The notes: generated by a model from the letters alone, not told the origin. A DNA stretch of 64,000 bases from Pseudobdellovibrionaceae bacterium (GCA_022843825.1 JALHMX010000009.1:50553-114552); one strand, 5' to 3'; counted from the stretch's first letter, positions 15,875 to 25,539 are shown. Numbers and translations are program-made.

Positions 15875-17002
15875 ATGAAAAATATTCAATTAAAAACTCA
15901 CAGTAAAAATACTCTAAAACATTTATTTTTAACCGCTGTTTTAACCCTTTCGATAGGCTTCATTAGTGGTTGTAAATCTTCTCCCGATAGGGGCTCCGGC
16001 AAGGGAGTAACCGATGAAACCCGAGTCACCAAAGAAGCGGGTGAAATTTCTGTTATGTCTTTTAATGTTGAAAACATGTTCGATAACATAAAAAACGACG
16101 GTGTAAATGATTACACCTATCTTCCCAAAAAACTTAAAAATACTGCTGAAGTTAAAGCTTATTGTAAAACCGTAACCTCTTCGTTTTATCGGTCAGAGTG
16201 TTTTAATAAAGACTGGAGCGATGCTGCGGTTAAATTGAAAATTAACCAGGTGGCCAAAGTTATTACCTACGCAGATGGCGGCAAAGGCCCAGATAATCTA
16301 TTACTGTCTGAGGTCGAAAATGAAAATATCCTTAAAATGCTGGTGAATGGACCATTAAAGGGTTTAGGCTATCAAACGGTAGCTATCTTAAAAGGGCCCG
16401 ATACCCGAGGAATTAATACTGCATTTATTTCTAAATTCCCAATGGTCGGAAAACCTATACTTCATATTATTCCATTTAGTGATCCCGGCGGTAAAAGATC
16501 CCGTGGGATTTTAGAAACCACTGTGAAAATTAACAAAAAAAATGTCACCTTTCTTTCAGTTCACTTTCCATCCCAGGGTAATCCGACAGGCCAACGACGT
16601 GATGCTGTTGAATACATGAAAAAAATCATGTTAGAAATACAAAGCCAAGGACGCGCGGTCATAGCCGGTGGTGATTTTAACATTATTGACGAAGAAGAAG
16701 TGGATTACGGCTATTTTGGCAAAACTCTCAGTGAAGCTGGTGCGGTTTCTCATATCGTGGGATGCAAGAACTGCCAAGGGACTTACAACCATAAAGGTCA
16801 GTGGTCTTTCTTAGATGCGTTAGTTTACAGTCACAATTTGCCACAAGCTGCTGGCTTAGAACTTATTCCAGAATCAATCGAAGTCATCAAATCTCCGGTA
16901 CAAACTAAGCCTAATGGAACCCCTATTCGTTTTGATGAAAACGAAAGGAAAGGGGCATCTGATCACTTCCCGATTTATTCTCGCTTGCGGATACTTAACT
17001 AA
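15875..17002 (+). CDS. Lipoprotein of the endonuclease/exonuclease/phosphatase fold
   Basis: This 375-residue protein has a lipoprotein signal (GFISGC, lipidated C33) and an EEP (DNase I/sphingomyelinase-like) domain. Active-site blocks are present: MSFNVENMFD, LSEVENENIL (metal Glu), SVHFPSQG, AGGDFNI (catalytic Asp and Asn) and GASDHFPIYSRL (Asp-His near the C-terminus). Substrates of this fold range from nucleic acids to phosphoinositides and phospholipids. Lipidation places it in the periplasm or at the cell surface, which suggests degradation of external nucleic acid or lipid. It is convergent with the next lipoprotein gene, one base apart. Confidence 0.85.
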   Translation: MKNIQLKTHSKNTLKHLFLTAVLTLSIGFISGCKSSPDRGSGKGVTDETRVTKEAGEISVMSFNVENMFDNIKNDGVNDYTYLPKKLKNTAEVKAYCKTVTSSFYRSECFNKDWSDAAVKLKINQVAKVITYADGGKGPDNLLLSEVENENILKMLVNGPLKGLGYQTVAILKGPDTRGINTAFISKFPMVGKPILHIIPFSDPGGKRSRGILETTVKINKKNVTFLSVHFPSQGNPTGQRRDAVEYMKKIMLEIQSQGRAVIAGGDFNIIDEEEVDYGYFGKTLSEAGAVSHIVGCKNCQGTYNHKGQWSFLDALVYSHNLPQAAGLELIPESIEVIKSPVQTKPNGTPIRFDENERKGASDHFPIYSRLRILN

Positions 17003-17003
17003 A

Positions 17004-17939
17004 TTAAAGTAACTTTGTAAAATCGATGATAGGGCGATGCGCACACTCTTTAGCTGAATAGCTAAAAGTAGAACGAGTTCCGTCGGTCATAACTAATGAC
17101 GAATCCGTATAATTAACAGAAGAAATTTTATCAAACGCACCCGTTTTAGCATTAATTCTTTGAGTTAAGGTAATATTGCCATTAACAATAATGCAGTTAT
17201 TTAATTCAACAATTAAATCTTTTGAAACAACTGAACTAAATCTCATAAATCCCGTTTTATTCCCCTTACGATCTACATAAAATTTATTAAGACTTATCCG
17301 CAAAGGCTGGTCTAAAGATTCCACCATTCCATCCCACGTCAACGTCGCCACACCGGTAACGATTAAATTTGACTGTCTGTCCGCCTTAGAACTGGTGTCA
17401 TCTAAACGGTCGAAGTTAATAATATATTCGTTAGAAGTAGTACCTACGCGAATAGAAATAAATTCATTAAGCGCTTTCGAAGAAAAGTCAGCACCTGCAG
17501 CATTAAAGCTTATGGAGTTCGGAGTTTTAGTCGGCGCATTTTTTAGGACTAAAGAAATCAATTTCCCGTTTTCATCGAGATGAAGAGCTTGCACTTCAAA
17601 ATCAACAAAGTAAAAACTTTCATCCCTAACCGTTTTTTTATCATACTTCGGAACATTAAGCAGTTTTATAGTAATAGTCTCAGATTTATCTTTTGAAACT
17701 TTTAAATTTTTTGACTCAGCATATGTGGGATTTAAAACCGCTTTCAACAAGTGAATCGCTTCAAACTGACGATCTAATGATAATGATAAAAGTTTATCAA
17801 ATTCTAACGAGCTTAAATTCGCTGAATTGGTATTTACATTCCCACTATTACCCGGACGGGTTACAGTTACATCTTTGGGCTGGCACGAAAAGATCACGAT
17901 CATTAATAACATTGGAATTAAGGCATTCTTGATATTCAT
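17004..17939 (-). CDS. Lipoprotein of unknown function
   Basis: This 311-residue protein has a lipoprotein signal (LLMIVIFSC, C19) followed by an Asn/Ser/Thr-rich linker (PGNSGNVNTNSANLSS). The mature part has alternating beta-rich segments (ETITIKLLNVPKYD, FYFVDFEVQALHLDENGKL, SNLIVTGVATLTWDG) and a lone cysteine pair (C243 and C300 regions) that may form a disulfide. I recognise no domain. It is convergent with the EEP lipoprotein. Confidence 0.75.
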   Translation of the reverse strand: MNIKNALIPMLLMIVIFSCQPKDVTVTRPGNSGNVNTNSANLSSLEFDKLLSLSLDRQFEAIHLLKAVLNPTYAESKNLKVSKDKSETITIKLLNVPKYDKKTVRDESFYFVDFEVQALHLDENGKLISLVLKNAPTKTPNSISFNAAGADFSSKALNEFISIRVGTTSNEYIINFDRLDDTSSKADRQSNLIVTGVATLTWDGMVESLDQPLRISLNKFYVDRKGNKTGFMRFSSVVSKDLIVELNNCIIVNGNITLTQRINAKTGAFDKISSVNYTDSSLVMTDGTRSTFSYSAKECAHRPIIDFTKLL

Positions 17940-18072
17940 AGGACCCCCACAGATTTGAAAGTCTTATAACTGGCTCTTGGGATAAATACTATGTTTTATT
18001 AGTTTCGGTTAATTTCCCCAGAGGGCTTTTAGGTAGAAATTACATGATTTATTGCGGTGTGTGAAGAAAGGG

Positions 18073-18089
18073 AGCCTGACCCCTTTTTA
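18073..18089 (-). repeat. 17-base motif overlapping a stop codon, copy 2
   Basis: The plus-strand AGCCTGACCCCTTTTTA is identical to 9158-9174 and in the same position relative to a minus-strand stop codon. On the coding strand the TAA is followed by AAAAGGGGTCAGGCT. Confidence 0.6.
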
Positions 18090-18578
18090 AGAATGCAGAT
18101 GAAGTTGAGTACGGAGATCTTTCCAGAACCAATTTAAATGAGGATCTGCGGAAATAAAGTCTTTAAGGGGGCTGGTGCATACTTTTAGTTTTAAGCGAAG
18201 AAGTGATTCAATATCATCATAACCAGGTCCGATCGTTACGATATTTAAGGCGTCTATTGTTGAAAGACGCTGAAAGACACTGATAAGATCATCCATGCGA
18301 TGATAGTCAGTTCGCTTAATAATTAGATCCGGTTCTATTTTATTTTTAAGCCATCTTTGGTAAAGAGCACTTTGAATAACTTTTTTAAGATGCTTTTGTT
18401 GATGAAAATTAAGAAGTGAGTACACCGACTGTTCGTTCATAGCCAAGAATAAATCTATGTTTACAAATTCGCTTCCGGTCTTTTTTAATTCAGTAATGAC
18501 TTCCGGTATTCGAAGAAGTGATCTTCGAATACAAACATCGTCTATTAAAGCTCCATCCGTGAAGTATATGACCGTCAT
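18087..18578 (-). CDS. Small cytoplasmic protein of unknown function
   Basis: This 163-residue protein has no signal peptide. It starts MTVIYFTDGALIDD and has alternating beta and alpha segments (DLIIKRTDYHRMDDL, DALNIVTIGPGYDDIESLLRLKLKV), which suggests an alpha/beta Rossmann-like or PIN/HAD-like fold. The acidic residues after the first strand (D8, D13, D14) would suit a metal site, but no family motif is clear. It stands alone between two intergenic gaps of about 150 bases and ends in the 17-base motif. Confidence 0.65.
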   Translation of the reverse strand: MTVIYFTDGALIDDVCIRRSLLRIPEVITELKKTGSEFVNIDLFLAMNEQSVYSLLNFHQQKHLKKVIQSALYQRWLKNKIEPDLIIKRTDYHRMDDLISVFQRLSTIDALNIVTIGPGYDDIESLLRLKLKVCTSPLKDFISADPHLNWFWKDLRTQLHLHS

Positions 18579-18740
18579 AGTCGTCCTCGACTAAAGAATA
18601 AGACAGTTTTTTGTTATTTTCCATACTTAAATCTAATTAAAATTTGAAAGCACGGCGATAGTCCAGTTCTTTAACCGCAACCTGGAAATAATTGCCTGGT
18701 CATTGCCGTAGTAGAGTCGCTTTTGATATCTTAAAGCTTA

Positions 18741-19685
18741 ATGAGTAAATCGAATGAATCTCAAAGAAAACGTAATGCGCAGCGAGTAGCCAAGTGGGCT
18801 CTTTATGCTCTATTGGTTTTTATCGCGTTTTCTGTAGCAGACTTGGGAATTATTTATTTTCGAGAACACTTCTTACCGAATCAAGCTCCGCCCAAAAAAA
18901 CCTCTCAAAGCGTTCCTAATTATCGCGTTGATCGTAACCAATATAATGCCATCATCAATAGAAACTTATTCTCTTCACGAGGCGAGATCCCGGATCCCTT
19001 GCGTCCCCTTGGCGATCAATCTGCCGGTGAAGATCGACAAAGTGATACCCCTGTACTGTCTAATTTACCTATCACTTTAATTGGAACGTTAGTGCATTCA
19101 AATCCTAACAAGTCCGTGGCCGCGGTAGAGGTTAAGTCTAAAAATATTTCAGCCTCATACATGGTCGGAGCAGAAATTGAAGGCTTGGCTCGAGTCGAAG
19201 CCATCCAAAGAGGCCTATTGTACTTTCGTAATTTAAACAACGGTGTATTGGAATACGTAGAACTTAATAGTGGGAATAACAAAGTTTCATTTGATCAAAA
19301 TAAACCCGTGGCTACAACTGCAACTGCGCGCTCTAAAGATATTCAAAGTTTAGGAAACAATACTTTTAAAATTAATCGCTCAGATTTGGACAAGCACCTC
19401 AACGATTTATCAAGTCTTCTCATGCAAGCACGTGCGGTGCCGAATAGAGATCCCAACACCGGTGAAATCAATGGATACCGACTGGTGGATTATCAAGAAG
19501 GCAGTATATTCAGTGAGCTCGGAATCCCTCGGGGTGCTGTTATCGAAGGGGCGAATGGAGAAAATGTTCGAAGCGTTCAAGATGCCATGGGGATGTTTAA
19601 TAAAATGAAAACAAGCAATACAGTTAAACTGGACGTTATTGTGAACGGTGTTAAGCAAACTTACACCTACGAAATCGCAAAGTAA
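18741..19685 (+). CDS. gspC: Type II secretion protein GspC
   Basis: GspC links the inner-membrane platform to the secretin. The 314-residue protein has a short cytoplasmic basic start and one transmembrane segment (ALYALLVFIAFSVADLGIIYF, about 21-41). A proline-rich linker leads to the homology region (NRNLFSSRGEIPDP; LPITLIGTLVHSNPNKSVAAVE). A C-terminal PDZ-like domain follows (DYQEGSIFSELGIPRGAVIEGANGENVRSVQDAM). It is the first gene of a 13-kb gsp operon, and about 160 bases of non-coding DNA upstream must hold the main promoter. Confidence 0.92.
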   Translation: MSKSNESQRKRNAQRVAKWALYALLVFIAFSVADLGIIYFREHFLPNQAPPKKTSQSVPNYRVDRNQYNAIINRNLFSSRGEIPDPLRPLGDQSAGEDRQSDTPVLSNLPITLIGTLVHSNPNKSVAAVEVKSKNISASYMVGAEIEGLARVEAIQRGLLYFRNLNNGVLEYVELNSGNNKVSFDQNKPVATTATARSKDIQSLGNNTFKINRSDLDKHLNDLSSLLMQARAVPNRDPNTGEINGYRLVDYQEGSIFSELGIPRGAVIEGANGENVRSVQDAMGMFNKMKTSNTVKLDVIVNGVKQTYTYEIAK

Positions 19686-19702
19686 TTAGAAAGAGGTAAA
19701 GG

Positions 19703-22099
19703 ATGACCTTACACACACAAAATTATCGGCGTAAAAAAAGCGTAAGAAGTTTTTTAACCGTCTTCCTTGTGTCTCAACTTGTTGTTTCGACTAGCTATGC
19801 GCAGTTTGAGGACTTCCCTCCTCCTCCTCCAAATATTCCAGGCTATGATGAGGGCTCGCCTGCAGATTTCCAAGATGAGATGCCTCCCAGTTTTTCTGCA
19901 GACAGCGCTACCCCGCCGCCGCCTCCACCAAGCGTGCCCGTGGCTACGCCGACCAACAACACTGGTGGCGGTACAATTATCCGCCCTTCGGGATCATCAA
20001 AAAATTCTATTCTAAGTGATAAACAAAAAAGCAAGTTCGCAAAAGCGAACCCAGAGGATATCACTTCTGAAAACTTTCCAGAAACGATTGAGTCTTTCGA
20101 TTTTCCTAATGTAGAAATAACTGATATCATCAAAGCCATTTCAGAGCTCACCGGCAAAAATTTTATTATTGATTCAACAGTTCGTGGAAAAATTACGATT
20201 ATAGCTCCTAGCAAAATTACTGTGGCTGAGGCCTATAAGGCTTTCTTGTCGTCATTAGCTATCAACGGCTTTACTGTTGTGCCAAGCGGTGGCTTTTTAA
20301 AAATTCGTAACGCCCGTTCAGCGCAGCGTGATGGTATAGACATCTACTCTGGCAGCTATTATCCCAACACCGATCAAATGATCACTAAAGTCGTCCATTT
20401 AAAACATATCACTGCGGAGACTTTAAAAACTCAATTAGGACGGCTTTTAAATTCCAGTTACGGCGAAATAGAGGCTTATCCGCAGACGAACTCGATGATT
20501 ATTTCTGATTTTGGCTCTAGTATCGATCGCATTATGAAAATTATTAATCAATTAGATGTTCCTGGTTTTGAAGAGCAGTTGGAAGTTGTGGGTATCAAAT
20601 ACGCCAAGGCCAAAGATATCTCTGATCTGATTGATAAAATTGTCAACAAGGGCCAACCCCCTGCGCGCGGTGGCGGTGGCTTTGGTAACTCTCGTTTTTC
20701 TGCGGCCCCTGCCGGTGCGGTGGCTTCTCGTAGCGGAAGTGGCGCGGCCTCTTCATCGTTTATGGTTTTCCCTGACGATCGCACTAATTCGTTAATCATC
20801 GTGGGAAATCGTTCTGGTATTAATCGTGTAAAAAAATTAGTTTCTCAATTAGACTTTAGAGTTTCCGCTGAAAGTTCTGGCGGAGTTTATGTTTACTACG
20901 TTAAGCATGGTGAAGCGGAAAAAATCGCACAAACATTAACTGAAGTCGCTAAAGATTCTGCACCAAAAGCTCCCACGACGAACACCACTGGGTTCGGGTT
21001 TGCGCCCCAAGGACAAGCGGCCGTTCGCGAAGGTGTTTTCGGTGGCGATGTTTCTATCAAGGCTGATAAAGGAACCAATTCATTAGTTATTTCAGCCAGC
21101 AAGCAAGATTACGAAAAAGTAATAAATATTTTAAGTAAACTAGATATCCCGCGCGACCAAGTCTTCGTTGAGTCCATCGTCATGGAAATGAATATGACCG
21201 ATGGATTTGCGAGTAGTTCTGGCTTAGTTAAGTTTGATAAATCAGGGGGAAAAGCTGGATTCGTTGGAAATCAAAACGATTTAACAGACATTCTAAGCCC
21301 ATTATCTGGTGGAGGAAATGCTATCTTGGGATTTTCTCAAGGGTCAGTCAGCATTACAGATCCCATTTCTAAAACAGTCGTACAAGTTCCTAATGTACTC
21401 GGGTTTATTAAATTTATTAAACGCTTTGGTAAAACCAATATTTTATCCACTCCACAAATTTCAGCCATGGATGCGCAAGAAGCTGAGATTGAAGTAGGTG
21501 ATCGCGTGGTGGTGCGTGCCGTGACGACCACAGTAGCCGGATCAAATGCAACGAGCATATCGCCAGAGTTTGATGATGCGACTATTAAGTTAACAATTAA
21601 GCCATTTATCAGCCCGGCCTCAGAAACGATCCGCATGGAGTTCAAACAAGAAATTAAGCAGCTGTCAAACGTTCAAGCTCCGGCAAAACTGCAGGAAGAA
21701 GTTCAATCCTTAGCCAAAAGAAACATGAAAACCATGTTGGTTTTAAATAACGGTGATACAGCCGTTATCGGTGGACTTATGAAAGATCAAGAAAGTGAAA
21801 CCGTAGCTAAGGTTCCCGTCTTAGGGGATCTTCCCATTCTTGGATGGTTATTTAAAAGTAAAAGCGTAAGTAAAAGTAAAGTTAATATGTTGGTCTTTTT
21901 ATCTCCTCGAATCATCCGCAATCCTTCGGATCAAAATCGACTGGTTCGTGATAAGACAACAGAACGTGTAAACTTCCTTAAACGCACCACGGGACAAGAT
22001 CCTTATGGAGCGACAATTGATAAAATTTTAAAACGTGATGCGCGCTCTCCACAATCGGTACCCCGCAATCAACGTTCTCAGGAGATAAAAAGAAGATAA
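19703..22099 (+). CDS. gspD: Type II secretion outer-membrane secretin GspD
   Basis: The 798-residue secretin forms the outer-membrane channel. A basic signal peptide (cut near SYAQ, residue 34) is followed by an unusual proline-rich segment (about 38-83, with runs of five or six prolines) before the N0 domain (ESFDFPNVEITDIIKAISELTGKNF, from about 130). N1-N3 repeats follow (VVHLKHITAETLKTQLG; YAKAKDISDLIDKI; YYVKHGEAEKIAQTL), with Gly/Ser/Ala-rich loops between them. The secretin core includes LSTPQISAMDAQEAEIEVGDRV and VPVLGDLPILGWLFKS. There is no lipobox. AAAGAGGTAAAGG precedes the ATG. Confidence 0.96.
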   Translation: MTLHTQNYRRKKSVRSFLTVFLVSQLVVSTSYAQFEDFPPPPPNIPGYDEGSPADFQDEMPPSFSADSATPPPPPPSVPVATPTNNTGGGTIIRPSGSSKNSILSDKQKSKFAKANPEDITSENFPETIESFDFPNVEITDIIKAISELTGKNFIIDSTVRGKITIIAPSKITVAEAYKAFLSSLAINGFTVVPSGGFLKIRNARSAQRDGIDIYSGSYYPNTDQMITKVVHLKHITAETLKTQLGRLLNSSYGEIEAYPQTNSMIISDFGSSIDRIMKIINQLDVPGFEEQLEVVGIKYAKAKDISDLIDKIVNKGQPPARGGGGFGNSRFSAAPAGAVASRSGSGAASSSFMVFPDDRTNSLIIVGNRSGINRVKKLVSQLDFRVSAESSGGVYVYYVKHGEAEKIAQTLTEVAKDSAPKAPTTNTTGFGFAPQGQAAVREGVFGGDVSIKADKGTNSLVISASKQDYEKVINILSKLDIPRDQVFVESIVMEMNMTDGFASSSGLVKFDKSGGKAGFVGNQNDLTDILSPLSGGGNAILGFSQGSVSITDPISKTVVQVPNVLGFIKFIKRFGKTNILSTPQISAMDAQEAEIEVGDRVVVRAVTTTVAGSNATSISPEFDDATIKLTIKPFISPASETIRMEFKQEIKQLSNVQAPAKLQEEVQSLAKRNMKTMLVLNNGDTAVIGGLMKDQESETVAKVPVLGDLPILGWLFKSKSVSKSKVNMLVFLSPRIIRNPSDQNRLVRDKTTERVNFLKRTTGQDPYGATIDKILKRDARSPQSVPRNQRSQEIKRR

Positions 22100-22101
22100 C
22101 T

Positions 22102-23793
22102 ATGGCTGAAATGGATATCCCCTTAGTTTTATCAAAGGCGACTACGCTTAATTCAGAACAGATTAAATCTGTTCTGAAAAATACAGCGATCTCACGTCCC
22201 GTTAGCGTAGGCGAGGTTTTGTCGCAGAAAAGCTTTACCACCGCTGAAGATGTCGTTTCAGAATTGTGTCGAGAGCTCGGTTTAGAGTTTATCCGCGATA
22301 TTCCAGTTGCAGATATTTCTGCTGACATTGTTCGAAACCTTCCTATTAATTATGCCAAAACTCAAGGTGTACTTCCCTACCGTGAAGATAGTGACTCTGT
22401 CACAATGCTGACTTCAAACCCAGTTAACACTGTGGCTATGGATGATATCCAAGTGCTTTTTGGCAAACGCGTGCGATCCATTGTCACCACGACTCAACGC
22501 TTGCAAGATGCTATTAATCGCATTTATGAAAAAAGCACAGCTAACTTAAGTGGTATGGACGAAATTGACGGCGACGAAATGGATTTAGAAGATCCTATTA
22601 TCGACTTACTTGAGGCCGGAGAAGATGATGCCCCGGTCATTAAAATGGTTAACGCTGTTTTATTCCGCGCCGTTAAAGAAAAAGCTTCCGATATTCATAT
22701 AGAGCCCTACGAAAAAGATATGGTGGTGCGCTACCGCACCGATGGTATCTTGTACGATGTTTTCAAGCCGCCTAAAAAATTGCAAAACGCCATTACTTCG
22801 CGGATTAAAGTTATGGCCAATTTGAATATCGCTGAAAAGCGCTTACCTCAAGATGGTCGCATTCCACTTAAAGTCGGTGGAAAAGATATTGATATTCGTC
22901 TTTCAACAGTACCTACGACTTTCGGCGAACGCATGGTTATGCGTTTGCAAGATAAGTCTTCCGAAGTACGTGAATTATATCAAATGGGTTTTTCCGAACA
23001 GACAATGAGTGTTCTTGAAGATATTATCACGCGCTCATACGGCATCCTTATTGTAACCGGTCCTACAGGTTCTGGTAAATCCACCACGTTATATGGCTGT
23101 GTTTCTAAATTAAATAAGCCTGATATCAATATTCTGACTGTTGAAGACCCGGTGGAGCAACGGATTCATGGCGTAGGACAAGTGCAAGTTAATTCAAAAA
23201 TTGGACTTACTTTCGCGGCCGGTTTAAGATCCTTTCTACGTCAAGATCCTGATATTATTATGGTGGGAGAGATTCGTGACTTAGAAACTGCAGAGCTGGC
23301 GATTAACTCCTCGCTGACCGGTCACTTAGTTTTATCCACCATCCATGCTAATGATGCCTCCGGCGCATTTCCGCGTTTGATGGATATCGGCGCAGAACCT
23401 TTTCTTATTGCGACTTCAGTTTTAGGGATTTTAGCTCAACGGCTTGTGCGAATTCTTTGTCCTCATTGCAAAGTTAATTATCAGCCATCTGATTTTGAGC
23501 TAAACACTTTAGGATTAACTCGTAACCAAATCCAGAATGCTAATATTTGTAAAGCTATCGGATGTGAACACTGTAATCAAAAAGGATATTTAGGTCGAAC
23601 ATTGATTGCAGAAATTCTTCCTGTAACCGACGACATTCGATCTATGATCATGCAGAGAAAAGACGGTAATGCAATCAAGAAGCAAGCTATTGCTAATGGC
23701 ATGCAGACATTTCGTGACCACGGCATTCAAAAAGTTTTAGCCGGCACGACGACAATCGAAGAATTAATGACTAACACGCAGATGGATATATAA
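22102..23793 (+). CDS. gspE: Type II secretion ATPase GspE
   Basis: This cytoplasmic ATPase powers pseudopilus assembly. The 563-residue protein has an N-terminal T2SSE_N domain (to about 140), an acidic linker (EIDGDEMDLEDP), and the ATPase core. Walker A is GPTGSGKST (320-328), the Asp box is near LTVEDPVEQ, Walker B is IIMVGEIRD (385-393), and the His box is STIHAND. A tetracysteine zinc site is formed by CPHC (453-456) and CEHC (488-491). All motifs are intact. It starts two bases after gspD ends. Confidence 0.97.
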   Translation: MAEMDIPLVLSKATTLNSEQIKSVLKNTAISRPVSVGEVLSQKSFTTAEDVVSELCRELGLEFIRDIPVADISADIVRNLPINYAKTQGVLPYREDSDSVTMLTSNPVNTVAMDDIQVLFGKRVRSIVTTTQRLQDAINRIYEKSTANLSGMDEIDGDEMDLEDPIIDLLEAGEDDAPVIKMVNAVLFRAVKEKASDIHIEPYEKDMVVRYRTDGILYDVFKPPKKLQNAITSRIKVMANLNIAEKRLPQDGRIPLKVGGKDIDIRLSTVPTTFGERMVMRLQDKSSEVRELYQMGFSEQTMSVLEDIITRSYGILIVTGPTGSGKSTTLYGCVSKLNKPDINILTVEDPVEQRIHGVGQVQVNSKIGLTFAAGLRSFLRQDPDIIMVGEIRDLETAELAINSSLTGHLVLSTIHANDASGAFPRLMDIGAEPFLIATSVLGILAQRLVRILCPHCKVNYQPSDFELNTLGLTRNQIQNANICKAIGCEHCNQKGYLGRTLIAEILPVTDDIRSMIMQRKDGNAIKKQAIANGMQTFRDHGIQKVLAGTTTIEELMTNTQMDI

Positions 23794-23799
23794 TTAGCT

Positions 23800-25017
23800 A
23801 TGCCTATCTATGAGTATCGCGGCTTAACCAGAGACGGAAAAAACACCAGAGGCACTTTGGACTCTGACAATCTGCGAACCGCTCGATTAAAACTTAAAAA
23901 AGATGGAATTTTCGTTGTAGATATAAAAGATAAAAAGAAGGCCAGTGGGGTTAAAAAATCTGGATTAAGAAAAACTGGGCGCGTCCCGATTAAAGATTTA
24001 TCTTTAATGACTCGCCAATTGGCAACATTAATTAAAGCAAATATCCCACTCGTAGACGCTTTAACGGCTATTTCGGAGCAAGTTGAAAATCCTATTTTAT
24101 CCGAAGCTATTTCCGATTGTAAAAATATGGTCAATGAGGGGCAACCCCTTCATAAATCTTTAGCGAAATATCCTAATATTTTTAATGTCATTTATGTCTC
24201 TATGGCCGAGGCCGGCGAAATGTCCGGTACGCTTGATGTAATCCTAGTGCGACTGGCTGAATTCACTGAAGCACAAGCTGAACTATCTGCTAAAGTACGT
24301 GGAGCGATGGTCATGCCTGCTATCCAATTAGTTATTATGATTGGAGCTATCTTTTTTCTATTCGTAAAAGTGGTTCCAGAAATTATGAGTATTTTTGAGT
24401 CTATGCCTGATGTTGAACTACCCTATATGACGCAGTTGGTTTCAAGCATCAGTAAAGAATTTGTGACAAACTGGTATATTTATTTAGGCGGCTTAGTGAT
24501 CAGTGTTATATTTTTTATCAACTGGAAAAACTCTTCTGAGGGTCGAAAAACGTGGGATCGAGTATCGCTTAAAATACCTATCGTGGGCGAAGTCACCCGC
24601 ATGATTGCGATTTCACGATTTACCCGCACGTTGGCAACACTTTTAAATGGCGGCGTTCCTATGTTGTCAGCGATGGATATAGTGCGAAATGTCGTCGATA
24701 ATCATGTTTTAGCTCAGGCCATTGATGAAGCTCGCAGTAATATTTCTGAGGGGGAGACCATTGCGGGCCCACTTAAAAAATCTCAGCAGTTTCCACCGAT
24801 TGTGGTGCACATGGTTAACATTGGTGAGAAAACTGGTGATCTGGAGAATATGTTAACGCTGGTTGCCGATGCCTATGACTTTCAAGTTAAAACTAAAGTC
24901 GAGACATTGACGTCCGTCATCAACCCAGCCATGATGATTTTAATGGGTATCGTTGTTTCCATCATTTTTGTCGCGCTGATGATTCCTATGTTCGAACTTT
25001 CAAATACCTTAGGCTAA
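23800..25017 (+). CDS. gspF: Type II secretion inner-membrane platform protein GspF
   Basis: The 405-residue polytopic protein couples GspE to pseudopilus growth. It opens with the family's MPIYEYRGLTRDGK and has the two T2SSF repeats (LTRQLATLIKANIPLVDALTA and SRFTRTLATLLNGGVPMLSAMDI). Three membrane spans are visible: about 175-195 (AIQLVIMIGAIFFLFVKVV), 228-245 and 375-395 (MMILMGIVVSIIFVALMIPMF). It ends 84 bases before the gspG start, the largest gap inside the operon. Confidence 0.96.
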   Translation: MPIYEYRGLTRDGKNTRGTLDSDNLRTARLKLKKDGIFVVDIKDKKKASGVKKSGLRKTGRVPIKDLSLMTRQLATLIKANIPLVDALTAISEQVENPILSEAISDCKNMVNEGQPLHKSLAKYPNIFNVIYVSMAEAGEMSGTLDVILVRLAEFTEAQAELSAKVRGAMVMPAIQLVIMIGAIFFLFVKVVPEIMSIFESMPDVELPYMTQLVSSISKEFVTNWYIYLGGLVISVIFFINWKNSSEGRKTWDRVSLKIPIVGEVTRMIAISRFTRTLATLLNGGVPMLSAMDIVRNVVDNHVLAQAIDEARSNISEGETIAGPLKKSQQFPPIVVHMVNIGEKTGDLENMLTLVADAYDFQVKTKVETLTSVINPAMMILMGIVVSIIFVALMIPMFELSNTLG

Positions 25018-25101
25018 AAAATCTTTCGATAATAGTGTTGATCACTACTTCTGTTATTGTTAACCTATGTACTACATTGCACTCTAATAAGGACGGAAGA
25101 A

Positions 25102-25539
25102 ATGAAAATACAAAATCTCTATCGCTCACAATCCTCTCGTGGATTCTCGTTGGTTGAAATAATGATTGTACTTGTCATCATCGGCGGCTTAATGGCTCTG
25201 GTCTTACCCCGTATCCAAAGCAGTCAGCGTAACTCAGAAGTCCGCACCACGCGTATGAAACTGAATGACATCTCTACAAAAATCTCTGAGTACTATGCAG
25301 AATGCGGCAAATACCCTTCTTCATTAAATTTTATAACCGATGACGACAGCAGCTGTCGTAACTGGACCGGCGATCCTAAACTTAAACAAATGTTAAAAGA
25401 TACTTGGGGTACTGATTTTCAATACGAAGTTTCCGGTAACGGTTATCTGTTAATGTCGTTAGGCCGTGATAAAAAGCAAGGTGGATCGAGCTTTGATAAA
25501 GATATCTACGCGGACGAATCTGTCGGTGGAGACGAATAA
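25102..25539 (+). CDS. gspG: Major pseudopilin GspG
   Basis: GspG is the main subunit of the T2SS pseudopilus. I start it at ATG 25102, after the purine-rich AAGGACGGAAGA, giving a 14-residue leader ending SSRG before FSLVEIMIVLVIIGG. The prepilin site is G14/F15 with the conserved Glu at mature +5. The mature domain shows the YYAECGKYPSSL region and a WGTDFQYEVSG block with SLGRDKKQGG, typical of the calcium-binding C-terminal loop. The 145-residue length is normal. A 5' extension to 25057 is rejected. The gap upstream may allow extra transcription of this abundant subunit. Confidence 0.95.
   Translation: MKIQNLYRSQSSRGFSLVEIMIVLVIIGGLMALVLPRIQSSQRNSEVRTTRMKLNDISTKISEYYAECGKYPSSLNFITDDDSSCRNWTGDPKLKQMLKDTWGTDFQYEVSGNGYLLMSLGRDKKQGGSSFDKDIYADESVGGDE

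Noticed and set aside
18653..18712. Imperfect hairpin in the gsp operon leader (GGCGATAGTCCAG with CTGGTCATTGCC)
   Set aside because: Mismatches and a long loop make it weak, and no T-tract or overlap with the gspC start gives it a role.
20548..21102. Long minus-strand frames inside gspD
   Set aside because: They are shadows of the Gly/Ala/Ser-rich plus-strand coding sequence, giving Pro/Ala-rich translations with no start signals.
25038..25066. Possible promoter before gspG (TTGATC, 17 bases, TAACCT)
   Set aside because: The -10 element matches the consensus at only three of six positions, and operon read-through explains gspG expression.
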